From Thermoanaerobaculales bacterium (lineage in GTDB: Bacteria; Acidobacteriota; Thermoanaerobaculia; Thermoanaerobaculales; Sulfomarinibacteraceae), in assembly GCA_035358815.1 (NCBI GenBank), contig DAOPQC010000014.1, positions 1-64,000 on the forward strand: DNA of 64,000 nucleotides, in the 5' to 3' direction. Shown here piece after piece: positions 16,659 to 27,387 of the stretch. The translations under genes were made by a program, and so were the position numbers. Within the stretch, counting starts at the first letter, position 1, and every line of letters starts with the position of its first letter. A model generated the notes under the pieces. The model was not told the DNA's origin. It did not search any database and was given only the letters and a program-made list of their open reading frames with translations.

Positions 16659-17180
16659 ATGGCGAGCACCCAGGACAACCTCATGGCGGCCTTCGCCGGC
16701 GAGAGCCAGGCCCGCAACATGTACACCTTCTACGCCCAAGTGGCGCGCAAGGAGGGGTACCACTACATCGCCAAGATCTTCGACGAGACCGCGCTCAACG
16801 AGATGCGCCACGCCAAGGACGAGTTCCGGCTCGCCGGCAAGCTCGGCGACACCGCGGCCAACCTCCGGGCGGCGATCTCGGGCGAGGACCACGAGACGAA
16901 GTCGATGTACCCGGAGTTCGCGGCGCAGGCGCAGGCCGAGGGCAACAAGGAGGCCGCGATCCTGTTCCGGATGATCGCCCGGATCGAGGCCGAGCACCGC
17001 GACCGCTACGCCAAGGTGCTCGAGATGGTCGAGAAGGGCACCGTCTACAAGCGTGACCAGCCGATCCGCTGGAAGTGCTCGGTGTGCGGCTACATCCACG
17101 AGGGCACCGAGCCACCGGGCAAGTGCCCGTGCTGCCAGCACGCGCGGGAGTACTTCGAGCCCGAGAACCTGGAGCTCTGA
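16659..17180 (+). CDS. rbr: Rubrerythrin
   Basis: A 173-aa protein with the standard two-domain form: ferritin-like diiron domain (ESQARNMYTFY, E...MRHA, later IARIEAEHRDRY) and a C-terminal rubredoxin domain with CSVCGY and CPCC. It reduces H2O2 in the cytoplasm of anaerobes and microaerophiles. RBS AAAGGAG precedes ATG 16659. Pairing with the rubredoxin-GltB fusion suggests shared electron supply or shared induction by oxidative stress. Confidence 0.95.
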   Translation: MASTQDNLMAAFAGESQARNMYTFYAQVARKEGYHYIAKIFDETALNEMRHAKDEFRLAGKLGDTAANLRAAISGEDHETKSMYPEFAAQAQAEGNKEAAILFRMIARIEAEHRDRYAKVLEMVEKGTVYKRDQPIRWKCSVCGYIHEGTEPPGKCPCCQHAREYFEPENLEL

Positions 17181-17601
17181 CCCGGCTCCCGGGAGCGCGC
17201 GAGGCATTCGCCCCGTGCGCGATCCGAATGAGCTTGCCGTGGTTGGCCTCTGCCCCCCACGTTCCTCGGGATGCGCCGTGCGCATCCTGAGGAGCGTTCA
17301 AGGCGTGGGCCCCGTGCCAGCCCCCGATGAGGTCTTTGCGGTTGGCCCCTGCCCAAGGGGCCTCCCGAGATCAGCTGCTTGCAGCTTGAGACCTTCGCGC
17401 CCCAGTGGCCGCCCAGCCCGCACGTCTCACTACGAGACGAAAAAGGGAGTCCCGATCTTGATGTAATATATTGATTCGAAAGTTTTTTGCCTCAAGACAG
17501 ATACCCGCTTCTCCCCACAGCCCGCGTTTCTCATCGACCTCCTCTGGTACCGCCTACCCGTCACCTTTGCCTCCGTTCGGGAGGGCGGTGAAAAGCGCGG
17601 G
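17181..17601. other. 421-base convergent intergenic region with hairpin and AT-rich patch
   Basis: No gene is visible. It holds a 13-bp hairpin with one wobble (17264-17276/17280-17292), related to one at 51202, and an AT-rich island at 17457-17497 (TAATATATTGATTCG, then a run of six T), which is striking in this GC-rich genome. The neighbouring genes converge here. Confidence 0.7.
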
Positions 17602-18825
<1,224 letters not shown>

Positions 18826-18933
18826 CACCACCGACTCCCCGGTGCCGGTCCTTCCGGCCCGCCCACGAGCGCTCGCTGCGGTGCGGCCGCGGCGATCGCC
18901 GTCGCCGGCGGCTCGACCAACGACGGCACGGCG

Positions 18934-19803
18934 TCACGGCCTGATGTGCAGGCTGATCGGCGCGGTGAGCTCGAGGTTGGTGAGGGTACCAGCCTCGATC
19001 ACGACCGGCTTGGCCCGGGTCTGGCTCGCGGCGATCGCGCCCGCGGCCGCCCCGATCAGCGCACCCTTGGCGCTGCCGTCGTCGTCGAACACCTGGTTGC
19101 CGAGGATGGCGCCGCCGGCTGCGGCGCCGGCGATGATCCCGACGTCCTTCCCGGTCGAGCTCTTGCCCTTGCTCGAGAAGGCCGCAGCGAACGGCAGCGT
19201 CTCGCCGCTCGGCAGCCGGACCGAGACGAACTCGACGGCCAGGCTCGACCGGCCGCCGATCTTCTTGGCCGGCTTCGCCTCGAGGACCCTGCCCTCAACC
19301 ACCGACCCGGTGGGGATGGCGATGCCCTCGGCGACCCGCACCGGCTCGGCCACCCGGACCGAGAACTGCTGCCCCCCGGCGCTCTCGTGGCTCGACAGCC
19401 GCTGCTCGAACTCGACGGTGACGAGCGTGCCGGTCGTCAGGGTCACCGGGATCGGGGCCGGGGTCGGCTCCGGCGGCATCTCCGCCGGCTCGATCTGATC
19501 GGGCTCAGCCGGCGCCGCGGCGCCGGGCGATGCGGGCTGGTACGGGAGCCCTTGCTGGCGGGCGAGCTCGGCCTCGCGGGCATCGAGCTCCGCCTCGCGC
19601 TCGGCGAGCGCCTGCTCGCGCTGCGAGAGGCCGTCCTCTCCCCGAGCGCGGTCCGCCGGCTCCCGATCGGTGGCGGTCGCCGCCTGGTGGGGCTCGCCGC
19701 CAGGCGAGGTGGCCTGCTGCGAGCGCCCGCAGCCGGCCAGGGCGGCCAGCCCGAAGACGCCGGCAAGCAGCACGACGACAGCAGCTGTGGACCGTCGGTG
19801 CAT
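18934..19803 (-). CDS. Glycine-zipper lipoprotein
   Basis: A 289-aa lipoprotein: signal peptide with lipobox LAGC, a Glu/Arg coiled coil (SQREQALAEREAELDARE), a Pro/Glu linker, a beta-rich domain (about 115-225) and a glycine zipper (GIIAGAAAGGAILGN, GALIGAAAGAIAA). Three ATG codons occur in a row; 19803 is the one with proper spacing to AAAGGAG. Such zippers occur in envelope-associated proteins. Specific function is unknown. Confidence 0.82.
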   Translation of the reverse strand: MHRRSTAAVVVLLAGVFGLAALAGCGRSQQATSPGGEPHQAATATDREPADRARGEDGLSQREQALAEREAELDAREAELARQQGLPYQPASPGAAAPAEPDQIEPAEMPPEPTPAPIPVTLTTGTLVTVEFEQRLSSHESAGGQQFSVRVAEPVRVAEGIAIPTGSVVEGRVLEAKPAKKIGGRSSLAVEFVSVRLPSGETLPFAAAFSSKGKSSTGKDVGIIAGAAAGGAILGNQVFDDDGSAKGALIGAAAGAIAASQTRAKPVVIEAGTLTNLELTAPISLHIRP

Positions 19804-19871
19804 CATCATGGCTCCTTTCCACGGCCAACCCCTGCCGGGGCGGTCACATTCCTCGGGCCCCCCAGCCGGCA

Positions 19872-22508
19872 TCAGGGCGCCACCCGGCCCGTTGAGCGCA
19901 GCGGCCCCACCGCCGGGCGGGCGTAGCGCTCGGCGCTCGCCAGCGGCAGCTCGCCGCCACCGTCCGTGACGGTGGCGCCGCCCGTGACCAGCACATCGCC
20001 GCCCGCGAGCAGGGTCAGCTCGTGCCCGAACCGCGCATCGGCCATCGCCGCCACCTCGGACCAACCCTCCTCGACGGGATCGATGAGGTCGGCGGTCGCG
20101 AGGGCGCGGTAGGCGGAGTCGATGCCGCCGCTGACCAGGACGTTCCCCGACGGCAGCACCGCTGCCGCCGGCAGGATCCGCCACGAGCTGAGCACGGTGA
20201 CCGACGACTCGCGGTTGGCGACCGGGTCGATGTCGGTCACACGCAGCGTCTCGGCGCCGCCGATCAGCAGCACGCGGCCGCTCGGCAGCGGCACCGCCGC
20301 GTGGTACCGGCGAGGGAACGCGAGCGTCCGTCCCGCCGTCCAGCTGTCGGTCGCCGGGTCGAAGTAGAGGGCCCTGCGGTTGCCGGTCAGCAGCGCGCGG
20401 CCGTCGGCGAGCGGGGTCAGCCCAGGCAGCTCGATGGCCTCCGGCAGGTCGCCGACCACACTCCAGGACTCGGTCGTGGGATCGAAGACCTCGGTCGTCA
20501 GCACGTCGTCCGTCGCGCCCTGGCCGTCGTCGAAGAACCCGCCGGCGACCAGCACCCGGCCGTCGCCCAGCCTCGCCGCCGAGTGGTAGGTGCGGTCGAA
20601 CTGCATCGGCGCGGTCGCCCGCCAGCTGTCGGTGCCCGGGTCGTAGATCGCGGCGTTGACCGGGTCGGCAGGCGTGCTGCCGGTCAGCAGCACCCGGCCG
20701 TCGTCGAGGACGACCGCCCGCGCCATGCCGAAGCCGCCCTCGAGAACGCCGGTCGGGGTCCAGCCGCCGCCGGCCGGGTCGTAGATCTGCGGCTGGCCGC
20801 CGCCCGCCACCAGCACCCGGCCGTCGCGGAGCCGGACCGCCGCGTGCAGCGCCCGTGGCACGGCCATCGGCTGGGTCGCGGCCCACTGCCAGCAGCGCTC
20901 GTCGGCGCACACCAGGAGCTCCCCCTCTCTGGTGCACGCGGCATCACCGAGCTCGGCCGCGAAGCTCCACTGGTAGCTGCCGGCCGGCAGCGCCCAGTCG
21001 ATGCTGGCCGCGCCCGGCAGGACGGCGCTGCCGACGGTCCAGCCTGACGACGGCGACCCCACGCAGTTCTCGGTGCTCACGGAGCCATCGAAGGAGACCA
21101 CCGACCGCGGCCACGCGGTCGCGACGACAGCCGCGTCGCAGAACAGCGCACAGCCGGAGCCGAGCGAGGCCTGGAAAGCCATGTCCTGCCCGCTGTCGGC
21201 GATCGCGTCCACGAGCAGGTTGATCGAGGCGCCGTCGTAACGGCTCGAGCCGGGGTGGGTGTCGGGTCCGAAGACGTCGCCGGGGGTGAAGAAATCGCCG
21301 GCGTCGGCCGACCCGTTCTGCTCGATCTCCTCCAGGCCATCCGCCTCCATCAGGCGCAGCAGCTTGTGGTCGGTGTACGAGTTGTCGTAGAGGAAGCGGT
21401 CGTCCGGCCCGGTGCGGGCGTCGACGTGCCAGACCAGCAGCCCGTCGGCCGGGTAGTCGCTGTCGTTGGCCTGCCGCCGCCGGAGCTGCACCATGAAGTG
21501 CTCGCCGTAGGGGTCGGTCTGCAGGTCGCCGTTCATCAGCAGCGCCGCCTCGGGGGCATCGCCGGACGGGCTCAGCAGAAACGCGGCGGTGCCCTGGTTG
21601 ACCGCCTCGGGCGTCAGCCAGCCCAGCAGGTACTTGCTGAAGCAGTTGTGGTCGCCCCAGTTGCTGTCCATCTGGTCGAGCCCGCCGACCCCGCCGCGCG
21701 GTCCGATCGAGTCGTCGTAGTCGTAGTAGTCCGGCAGGCCGAGGGCGTGGCCGGTCTCGTGGATGACGACCGTCGGGTCGAAGGGGCCCGGCCAGTCGTA
21801 GTTCTCCCACTGCCAGGAGTACACCGCCAGCCGGGTGCCGTCGACCCGGAACGAGCCGTCCTGGAACCTCGTCTGGTAGCCCCACCAGAACTCGGCCCAG
21901 TCGTCGTGCGGGCCGGTCCAGACGACGATGAAGTAGTCGATGGCGCCGTCGCCGTCGTTGTCGTACTGGGAGAAGTCGTGGCCGGCAGCGTCGAAGGACA
22001 TGATCGCCTCGCGGATCACGGCCTCGCGGCCGGCGGTGGTCTGCTCGACCGCCGAGCGCGGGTAGGGCGCCGTGTACCAGCCGAGGGTGGAGCCGCCGAT
22101 CTCGAGCAGGTCGTAGGACGCGCGCCGGTAGAAGTTCCGCAGGCTCTCGTAGGGGTGGGCCATCGGGTCGCCGTCGCCGAACAGCTTCGCGTCCACGGCG
22201 GCGGGGTCGGTCCAGCCCGGGTAGTCGCTAAAGGCGATCAGCAGGGCGAGCACCCGCGGGCTTCCCTGCGACGGCAGGCCCCACCCCGCCGCCACGGCCT
22301 TGGCCGAGGACAGCCGGGCCGCCAGGTGCGGCGCCACCCGGTGGTTGCCGATGCTCCTCGCTGCGGCGGCCCTCCACGACAGGCTGCCGTCGCGCCGGTA
22401 GCGGTCGAGCTGCTCGCGGGTCGGCGGCTCGAGCGCGACGGCTGTCCCGGCGCACGCCAAAACCACACCGATCAGAACAGCAGCCCGGCCTCGGATCGTC
22501 GGCGTCAT
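19872..22508 (-). CDS. Secreted M6-type metalloprotease with C-terminal kelch-like repeats
   Basis: An 878-aa protein with a signal peptide (VLIGVVLACAGTAVA). The peptidase domain (about 60-430) has the zinc motif HETGHALGLPD, as in M6 immune-inhibitor-A-like proteases. A short Ig-like spacer follows, then about six kelch-like repeats (about 560-870) of the type DGRVLVAGG...IYDPGTDSW. ATG 22508 has GGAGG upstream. It is probably released or surface-bound; kelch propellers would mediate binding. The lipoprotein gene follows downstream on the same strand. Confidence 0.88.
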   Translation of the reverse strand: MTPTIRGRAAVLIGVVLACAGTAVALEPPTREQLDRYRRDGSLSWRAAAARSIGNHRVAPHLAARLSSAKAVAAGWGLPSQGSPRVLALLIAFSDYPGWTDPAAVDAKLFGDGDPMAHPYESLRNFYRRASYDLLEIGGSTLGWYTAPYPRSAVEQTTAGREAVIREAIMSFDAAGHDFSQYDNDGDGAIDYFIVVWTGPHDDWAEFWWGYQTRFQDGSFRVDGTRLAVYSWQWENYDWPGPFDPTVVIHETGHALGLPDYYDYDDSIGPRGGVGGLDQMDSNWGDHNCFSKYLLGWLTPEAVNQGTAAFLLSPSGDAPEAALLMNGDLQTDPYGEHFMVQLRRRQANDSDYPADGLLVWHVDARTGPDDRFLYDNSYTDHKLLRLMEADGLEEIEQNGSADAGDFFTPGDVFGPDTHPGSSRYDGASINLLVDAIADSGQDMAFQASLGSGCALFCDAAVVATAWPRSVVSFDGSVSTENCVGSPSSGWTVGSAVLPGAASIDWALPAGSYQWSFAAELGDAACTREGELLVCADERCWQWAATQPMAVPRALHAAVRLRDGRVLVAGGGQPQIYDPAGGGWTPTGVLEGGFGMARAVVLDDGRVLLTGSTPADPVNAAIYDPGTDSWRATAPMQFDRTYHSAARLGDGRVLVAGGFFDDGQGATDDVLTTEVFDPTTESWSVVGDLPEAIELPGLTPLADGRALLTGNRRALYFDPATDSWTAGRTLAFPRRYHAAVPLPSGRVLLIGGAETLRVTDIDPVANRESSVTVLSSWRILPAAAVLPSGNVLVSGGIDSAYRALATADLIDPVEEGWSEVAAMADARFGHELTLLAGGDVLVTGGATVTDGGGELPLASAERYARPAVGPLRSTGRVAP

Positions 22509-22636
22509 GGGAACCTCCACTGCAGACCGCCCGCGACGTGCCTGCCCGGCACGGTATTCCGCGCCATCCTCGCACGGCCGGCCGGCGCTGTCGATTCGAC
22601 TGCGGGCGCCGTCGGATCGCTGCCCGGCGCGCGTGC

Positions 22637-22642
22637 TACCCT
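22637..22642 (+). promoter_or_regulatory. -10 box TACCCT of the LRR gene (leaderless type)
   Basis: TACCCT ends 6 bases before the GTG start at 22649, so the transcript would begin at or near the start codon. It is one of at least six such arrangements here. No clear -35 box is seen. Confidence 0.55.
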
Positions 22643-22648
22643 CTCGCC

Positions 22649-23806
22649 GTGCGTTGGCTAACCGTCTCTCCCTGCCGCGCCGCCGGCGCCCGGGGCCGGG
22701 ACGAACGCGCAGCGGCCGCGACCGGGATCCTGCTCGCCGCGCTCCTCGCCTCCCCGCTGGCGGCCGTCGCGATCGCCCAGGAGCCGGCGGCGAAGCCGGC
22801 CGAGCCGGCTTCGCCGGCCGCCGCGCCCGGCCTCGTCGACCGGCTGCGCCAGGAGCGCCCTGGCATGCAGCGAGCCGACAGCTCCGGCAGCCTAATCCAG
22901 GTCAACCTCAGCGGCCTCCCGATTAGCGATGAGGATCTGGCCGAGCTCACGGGCATGACCACGGTGACCACCCTGCTGCTCGGCGACACCGACATCAGCG
23001 ACGAGGACCTGCAGCGCGTCGCCGGCATGCACCAGCTCGAAACGCTCGGACTGCGGGGCACGGCGATCACCGACGCCGGGGTCGCGCACCTGACGGCGCT
23101 GACCGGACTGCACGAGCTCTTCCTCGCCGAGACCAGGATCACCGACGGCGCGCTCGCCGCGCTGGCCGGGCTGGCCTCACTCGAGAACCTGGGCCTGCGC
23201 GGGACCGCGGTCAGCGACGCGGGCCTCGAGCACGTCTCCTCGCTCCCCAAGCTGAAGCACCTGATGCTTGCCGACACCCGGGTGGGCGATGACGGGCTGC
23301 GCCACCTGCGCGGGCTGGCCGCGCTCGAGAGCCTCGACCTTTCGCGGACCGCGATCAGCGAGGCCGGAATCGAGCAGCTGGCCGGCTGCCGCGCGATGCG
23401 GCGGCTCCAGCTCGGCGGCACGGGCATCGGCGACGCTGCCTTGCCTCACATCGCGCGTTTCGAGTCGCTCTTCTACCTCGACCTCAGCGGAACCCGGGTG
23501 ACCGACGCCGGGCTCGCGTCGCTGGCCGGCCTCGGCGGGCTGGAGTTCCTCCTCTTGAGCGACACCGCGGTCACCGACGCCGGGCTGCGGCACGTGGCGC
23601 GCCTGGGAGCACTGAAGTGGCTGCGGCTGGAGGGCACGGCGGTGACCGACCGCGGCCTGCTCGCCCTCGTCCCGTGCACTGCCCTCCAGTCCGTGGTTGC
23701 AGGCGAGACGGCCGTCACCGAGGCAGGGGTCGACGCGCTGCGGCGCGCGCTGCCGCGGGTGCGGGTCGGCCTGGGACCCCGAAACGACGTCGCCCCCGAA
23801 CCCTGA
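22649..23806 (+). CDS. Exported leucine-rich-repeat protein
   Basis: A 385-aa protein with an N-terminal hydrophobic signal (about 22-45), an Ala/Pro linker and about twelve LRRs of 24 residues with the pattern LxLxxTxITDAGLxxLxxL, filling residues 90-375. These form a solenoid used for protein binding. No enzyme domain is seen. The start is GTG 22649, supported by the -10 box just upstream and no Shine-Dalgarno sequence. Confidence 0.82.
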   Translation: MRWLTVSPCRAAGARGRDERAAAATGILLAALLASPLAAVAIAQEPAAKPAEPASPAAAPGLVDRLRQERPGMQRADSSGSLIQVNLSGLPISDEDLAELTGMTTVTTLLLGDTDISDEDLQRVAGMHQLETLGLRGTAITDAGVAHLTALTGLHELFLAETRITDGALAALAGLASLENLGLRGTAVSDAGLEHVSSLPKLKHLMLADTRVGDDGLRHLRGLAALESLDLSRTAISEAGIEQLAGCRAMRRLQLGGTGIGDAALPHIARFESLFYLDLSGTRVTDAGLASLAGLGGLEFLLLSDTAVTDAGLRHVARLGALKWLRLEGTAVTDRGLLALVPCTALQSVVAGETAVTEAGVDALRRALPRVRVGLGPRNDVAPEP

Positions 23807-23835
23807 TCGCCCCCCGGTCGGCGTCTCCGCTCGGG

Positions 23836-25785
23836 TCAACCGCCGGGCGGGGCGAGCTTGCGGCGCAGCCGCTCCAGGTTGGCCCGCACCGCCGCGTTGT
23901 CCGGCTCGAGCGCGGCCGCCCGCTCGAGTGCGGCCAGCGCCGCCAGGTGGTCACCCATCAGGTAGGCGACGTTGGCCCGGTACTGGAAGACCAGCGGGCA
24001 GTCCGGCCACAGCTGCTCCGCCTCGGCCAGCAGCTCGAGCGCGCGCGGGTAGTCGCCCCGGCGAGCCTCGCCGCTCGCTTCGGCCGCCAGCGCCGCGGCG
24101 CGGGCCTGCTGCTCCGTCGTCGGCGCGTAGACCAGCGGGCTGCCGGTCAGGCGCTGGAGCGCCGTCCGGGCCGAGGTCAGGGTGTCGTCGTTCTGGGCCG
24201 CCGCGCGGAAGGCGACAATCGCGCCCTCGCGGTCGCCGAGGCGCTCGAGCACGACGCCCCGGTTGTAGTTGGCCAGCGCGAGCTCGGGTGCGAGCTCGAG
24301 CGCCCGGTCGAGCGCGGCCAGGGCCTCGTCGAGACGGTCGAGGTGCTCGAGGGCGTAGCCGAGGTTGAGGTAGAGAGTCGGGCTGTCTGGGTTGCTCGCG
24401 ATCAGGCTGCGGTAGGCTTGGACCCCCTCCTCGAAGCGGCCGGCGGCGAGCAGCACGTCGACATCGACAGGGCGCAGCGCGGGCTCCGGATCACCGTCGT
24501 CGAGGTAGCCGAGCGCCTCCAGGTGGGCGATGACCTGCTCGTCGACCGCGCCGACGTCGCCGGTCGATGGCACGGCGGCCGGGCCGCGCTCGTAGCTCGT
24601 GACCCGTCTCGGCGGCGTGACGCCCGCCAGCGCCCCGCCGAGCACTCGGCCCGGCATGTCGTCGGACGCGGGCAGCCCGAGCAGGGCGAGGACCGTGGGC
24701 GCGATGTCGAGCTGGCTCGCGCCGGGAACCGACGTGCCCGGCCGCACACCCCGCCCCCACATGCCGACGATGCCCTGCGCCTCGTGGGCCTTGGTGCTGA
24801 CCCGGCGCATGTCGCGGGTCACGCTGGGGTCGCCGTGCAGGGTGCCGAGCTTGAAGCCGTGGTCCGAGACCACGATCAGGGTGGTGTCGTCACCGGCCGC
24901 GGCCATCAGCCGGCCGAGCAGCTCGTCCGACCAGGCGTACATCTCCTCGACGGCGCGGCCGTAGCGGGCCTGCTGCGCGGCGAGCTCGCCGCGCAGGCCC
25001 TCGGCTCGGAAGAGGTGGCCGAACAGGTGGGAGGTGGAGTCGGTGGCCTCGATGTAGACCATTAGGAGATCCGGCTGCTCGGTCCTCCACAGGTCCTCGC
25101 CGATCGCGGCGTAGCTCGTCGCCGAGGCCAACGACCAGCGGAAGTGGCTGAGGTCGTCCGCGAAGTCGAACGGGCGGGCGAGCTCCTCGGCCGGCACCGA
25201 GATGAAGCGGCCGGCCTCCGCGGGGCCGATGTCGGATGGCCGGCGGACCATCGGCGCCACCCGCTCGGCGAGCGCCGGCGGGTAGACCGCGTCCCCGATC
25301 GCAAGCTGCCCCTGCTGGCCCTTCTCGAACAGCAGGTGGTAGCAGGTCCTGTCGCTGACCACCGCGCCGTTGACCGCCTCGGGCGGCCAGGTCGCCCACC
25401 ACCCGACGACCGCCACCCGGCGCCCTGCCTCCGAGGCGATGCCCCACAGCGCGCGCACCCGCCGCATGGCGCTGGTCACGGGCTGCGCGCTGTCTTCCGC
25501 CTTGAAGCTGGTGATGCCGTGGTCAGCGGGCCGGCGCCCCGTGGCGATCGTGGTCCACAGCACCGGGCTGACCAGCGGGAGGTCGGCCTCGAGCGGGCCA
25601 AAGGCGCCCTCGGCCTGGAGCCGGGTGTAGGACGGCAGCCGGCCCTCGGCGGCCAGCAGGTTGATGACCCGCGGGTCCAACCCGTCCAGCCCGAGCACGA
25701 TGACCCGGCCCGGCCGGGAGCCGCAGCCGGCGGGCAGGCCGAGCAGGGCGGCGAGCGCGGCGGTGAGCAGGGCGCGGCGCAGCAT
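23836..25785 (-). CDS. Lipoprotein: type I phosphodiesterase/alkaline-phosphatase-fold domain plus TPR
   Basis: A 649-aa protein with lipobox LPAGC. The phosphodiesterase/nucleotide-pyrophosphatase domain (about 27-400) shows VIVLGLDGLDPRVI (first metal Asp), a Thr nucleophile region TTIATGRRPADHG, EATDSTSH and SDHGF. Four or five TPR units follow (about 440-640; TLYLNLGYALEHLDRLDEAL). The substrate is unknown. A TACGCT box sits 6 bases before ATG 25785, suggesting a leaderless mRNA. Confidence 0.85.
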   Translation of the reverse strand: MLRRALLTAALAALLGLPAGCGSRPGRVIVLGLDGLDPRVINLLAAEGRLPSYTRLQAEGAFGPLEADLPLVSPVLWTTIATGRRPADHGITSFKAEDSAQPVTSAMRRVRALWGIASEAGRRVAVVGWWATWPPEAVNGAVVSDRTCYHLLFEKGQQGQLAIGDAVYPPALAERVAPMVRRPSDIGPAEAGRFISVPAEELARPFDFADDLSHFRWSLASATSYAAIGEDLWRTEQPDLLMVYIEATDSTSHLFGHLFRAEGLRGELAAQQARYGRAVEEMYAWSDELLGRLMAAAGDDTTLIVVSDHGFKLGTLHGDPSVTRDMRRVSTKAHEAQGIVGMWGRGVRPGTSVPGASQLDIAPTVLALLGLPASDDMPGRVLGGALAGVTPPRRVTSYERGPAAVPSTGDVGAVDEQVIAHLEALGYLDDGDPEPALRPVDVDVLLAAGRFEEGVQAYRSLIASNPDSPTLYLNLGYALEHLDRLDEALAALDRALELAPELALANYNRGVVLERLGDREGAIVAFRAAAQNDDTLTSARTALQRLTGSPLVYAPTTEQQARAAALAAEASGEARRGDYPRALELLAEAEQLWPDCPLVFQYRANVAYLMGDHLAALAALERAAALEPDNAAVRANLERLRRKLAPPGG

Positions 25786-25846
25786 CGGCGCAGCGTAGGA
25801 GAGTGGCCGATCCGGGTCAAGCGCATCGCGACCGCCGGAGACGACG

Positions 25847-25901
25847 AACGCCCCCGGCGGCGGGGGCGTTGCTGTCGGCCCGCGGGCTCATCCCGCGGGC
25901 A
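25847..25901 (-). terminator. Double hairpin, probable terminator of the three-gene exported cluster
   Basis: A perfect 10-bp stem (25847-25856/25861-25870) and a second 9-bp stem (GCCCGCGGG/CCCGCGGGC, about 25879-25901) lie directly downstream of the gene ending at 25915. The T-run is weak, so termination is probable but not certain. Confidence 0.6.
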
Positions 25902-25914
25902 TCAAGTTTCCGAC

Positions 25915-26604
25915 CTACTCGATGCCGAAGCTCTGCAGCTCGACCGGGATCTCGGTCCCGAGCAGCTCGAAGGTCATGTCCATCATCGTCGGGTTGTTGA
26001 AGTTGAGCGCGCAGCTGCTCCAGGTCGTGCAGCCATTGCCGAATCCGTCGCCCGGGTTGTACCAGTGGGCGATGCTGCCGATGGTCGCGAGCTGGCTGGA
26101 GACATACCACTGGCCGCCAGTCGCGTAGTCCAACCGTGCCGCCACCGAGACCCAATAGGTGCCGGTCACTGGAAGGACGCAGGGCGACGACAGCTCGGAG
26201 GTGATGTCGCCGGTGATGTCGGACAGGATCGTCGCGGTGCCGCTGCACAGGACGTTGCCGGGGAATCCGCCCCCGTCACCGTAGAAGCCGTACACGATTC
26301 CCGCCGCGGGGCCGGCCACGCTGTAGAAGCCAGGGCTGTGGATCTGCTCGATCTGCCAGCCGTCGGCCCATGTCACCTGGAAGTCGTCGCCGACGTAGCA
26401 GTCGTAGGCGTCGTAGGCCGCCTCGAAGTCCTGCGCGGCCGCACCGTAGGTGCCCGGGTTCGAGATCTGGCTGTAGAGCGTGGTCTGCTCGCCGGCCGGG
26501 TTGGACGCCACGTTGCCCCGCATGATCGGGGCGAGGTCGGCGGCCACCACCACGGTGGCGAGGCCGAGCAGCACGATGGAGCTGATGATCGCGATCTTCT
26601 TCAT
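25915..26604 (-). CDS. Exported protein of the LQSF-tail family, paralogue 3
   Basis: A 229-aa protein with a clean signal peptide (MKKIAIISSIVLLGLATVVVA) and a beta-rich body resembling its two upstream neighbours (GTYWVSVAARLDY). It ends PVELQSFGIE exactly at the stop. RBS AAGGAG. The function is unrecognised; a secreted structural or binding protein is plausible. Confidence 0.82.
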   Translation of the reverse strand: MKKIAIISSIVLLGLATVVVAADLAPIMRGNVASNPAGEQTTLYSQISNPGTYGAAAQDFEAAYDAYDCYVGDDFQVTWADGWQIEQIHSPGFYSVAGPAAGIVYGFYGDGGGFPGNVLCSGTATILSDITGDITSELSSPCVLPVTGTYWVSVAARLDYATGGQWYVSSQLATIGSIAHWYNPGDGFGNGCTTWSSCALNFNNPTMMDMTFELLGTEIPVELQSFGIE

Positions 26605-26628
26605 GCCTTTCTCCTTGTTCCTGTTCGA

Positions 26629-27372
26629 TTACTCGATGTCGAAGCTCTGCAGCGTGACCGGGATGATGTCGCCCTCGAAGCGGAAGGCCTCGTCGTGCAG
26701 TGTCGCGCCGACGATGGCCCACGACTGGTAGCTGGTGCCGTAGCCGAAGGCGCCACCCGGGTTGATGAACTGGACGACGGCACCGTTGGTGGTGTCGGAA
26801 GGCTGGCGGCCGAACTGGCCGCACACGCCGAAGTCCGCCGAGGGGTAGAAGATGAACCAGTAGGTCCCGGCCGCCGGGATGACCGCCGGCGCGGTCAGCG
26901 TGGCGAGCACGTTGGTCGGGATCCCGCCCGAGCCGTTGGTGATGGTGATCTGGGGGTCGGTGGGCGGGACGGCCAGCGACCACACCGGAGCGGGGCCGCC
27001 CGGGTAACCGGCCGGGATCCCGCCGGCGTCAGCATAGATCTCGAAGTGGAGCATGCTGGCGCAGGTGATCGTGGTGGCGCCGTTCCAGCCGTTGTTCGGG
27101 ATGAACATCGCGTTGATGCTCCAGCCGCCGGCCGGCACGACGAAGTCGTCGGCCAGGTAGCTCGAGTAGGTGGGAAGGTCCGGGAAGTCCTGATTGACGT
27201 AAGCATTCTGGTCAACGGCCGACAGCGGCTGGTCCCACAGCACCGCGAACTCCGGCGCCGGGATCTGACTCTGGCCGCCGCCGGCGGCGCCGACGAGCGT
27301 GGGAACATCGGCCGCCGACGCCGCGAGGGCGCCGAGCAGCAGCACGAAACCGAACACTGCGGTCCTTCTCAT
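26629..27372 (-). CDS. Exported protein of the LQSF-tail family, paralogue 2
   Basis: A 247-aa protein with signal peptide MRRTAVFGFVLLLGALAASA, a body with AGTYWFIFYPSADFG (matching the GTYW block of the neighbours) and the C-terminus PVTLQSFDIE. RBS AAGGAG. It lies 24 bases upstream of paralogue 3 and 15 bases downstream of paralogue 1, so the three are probably one operon that arose by tandem duplication. Confidence 0.82.
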   Translation of the reverse strand: MRRTAVFGFVLLLGALAASAADVPTLVGAAGGGQSQIPAPEFAVLWDQPLSAVDQNAYVNQDFPDLPTYSSYLADDFVVPAGGWSINAMFIPNNGWNGATTITCASMLHFEIYADAGGIPAGYPGGPAPVWSLAVPPTDPQITITNGSGGIPTNVLATLTAPAVIPAAGTYWFIFYPSADFGVCGQFGRQPSDTTNGAVVQFINPGGAFGYGTSYQSWAIVGATLHDEAFRFEGDIIPVTLQSFDIE

Positions 27373-27387
27373 GTCCGTCTCCTTCTC

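Noticed and set aside
17423..17445. CGTCTC/GAGACG hairpin followed by A5 as a terminator
   Set aside because: The A-run is on the wrong side for plus-strand termination, and on the minus strand the T-run precedes the hairpin.
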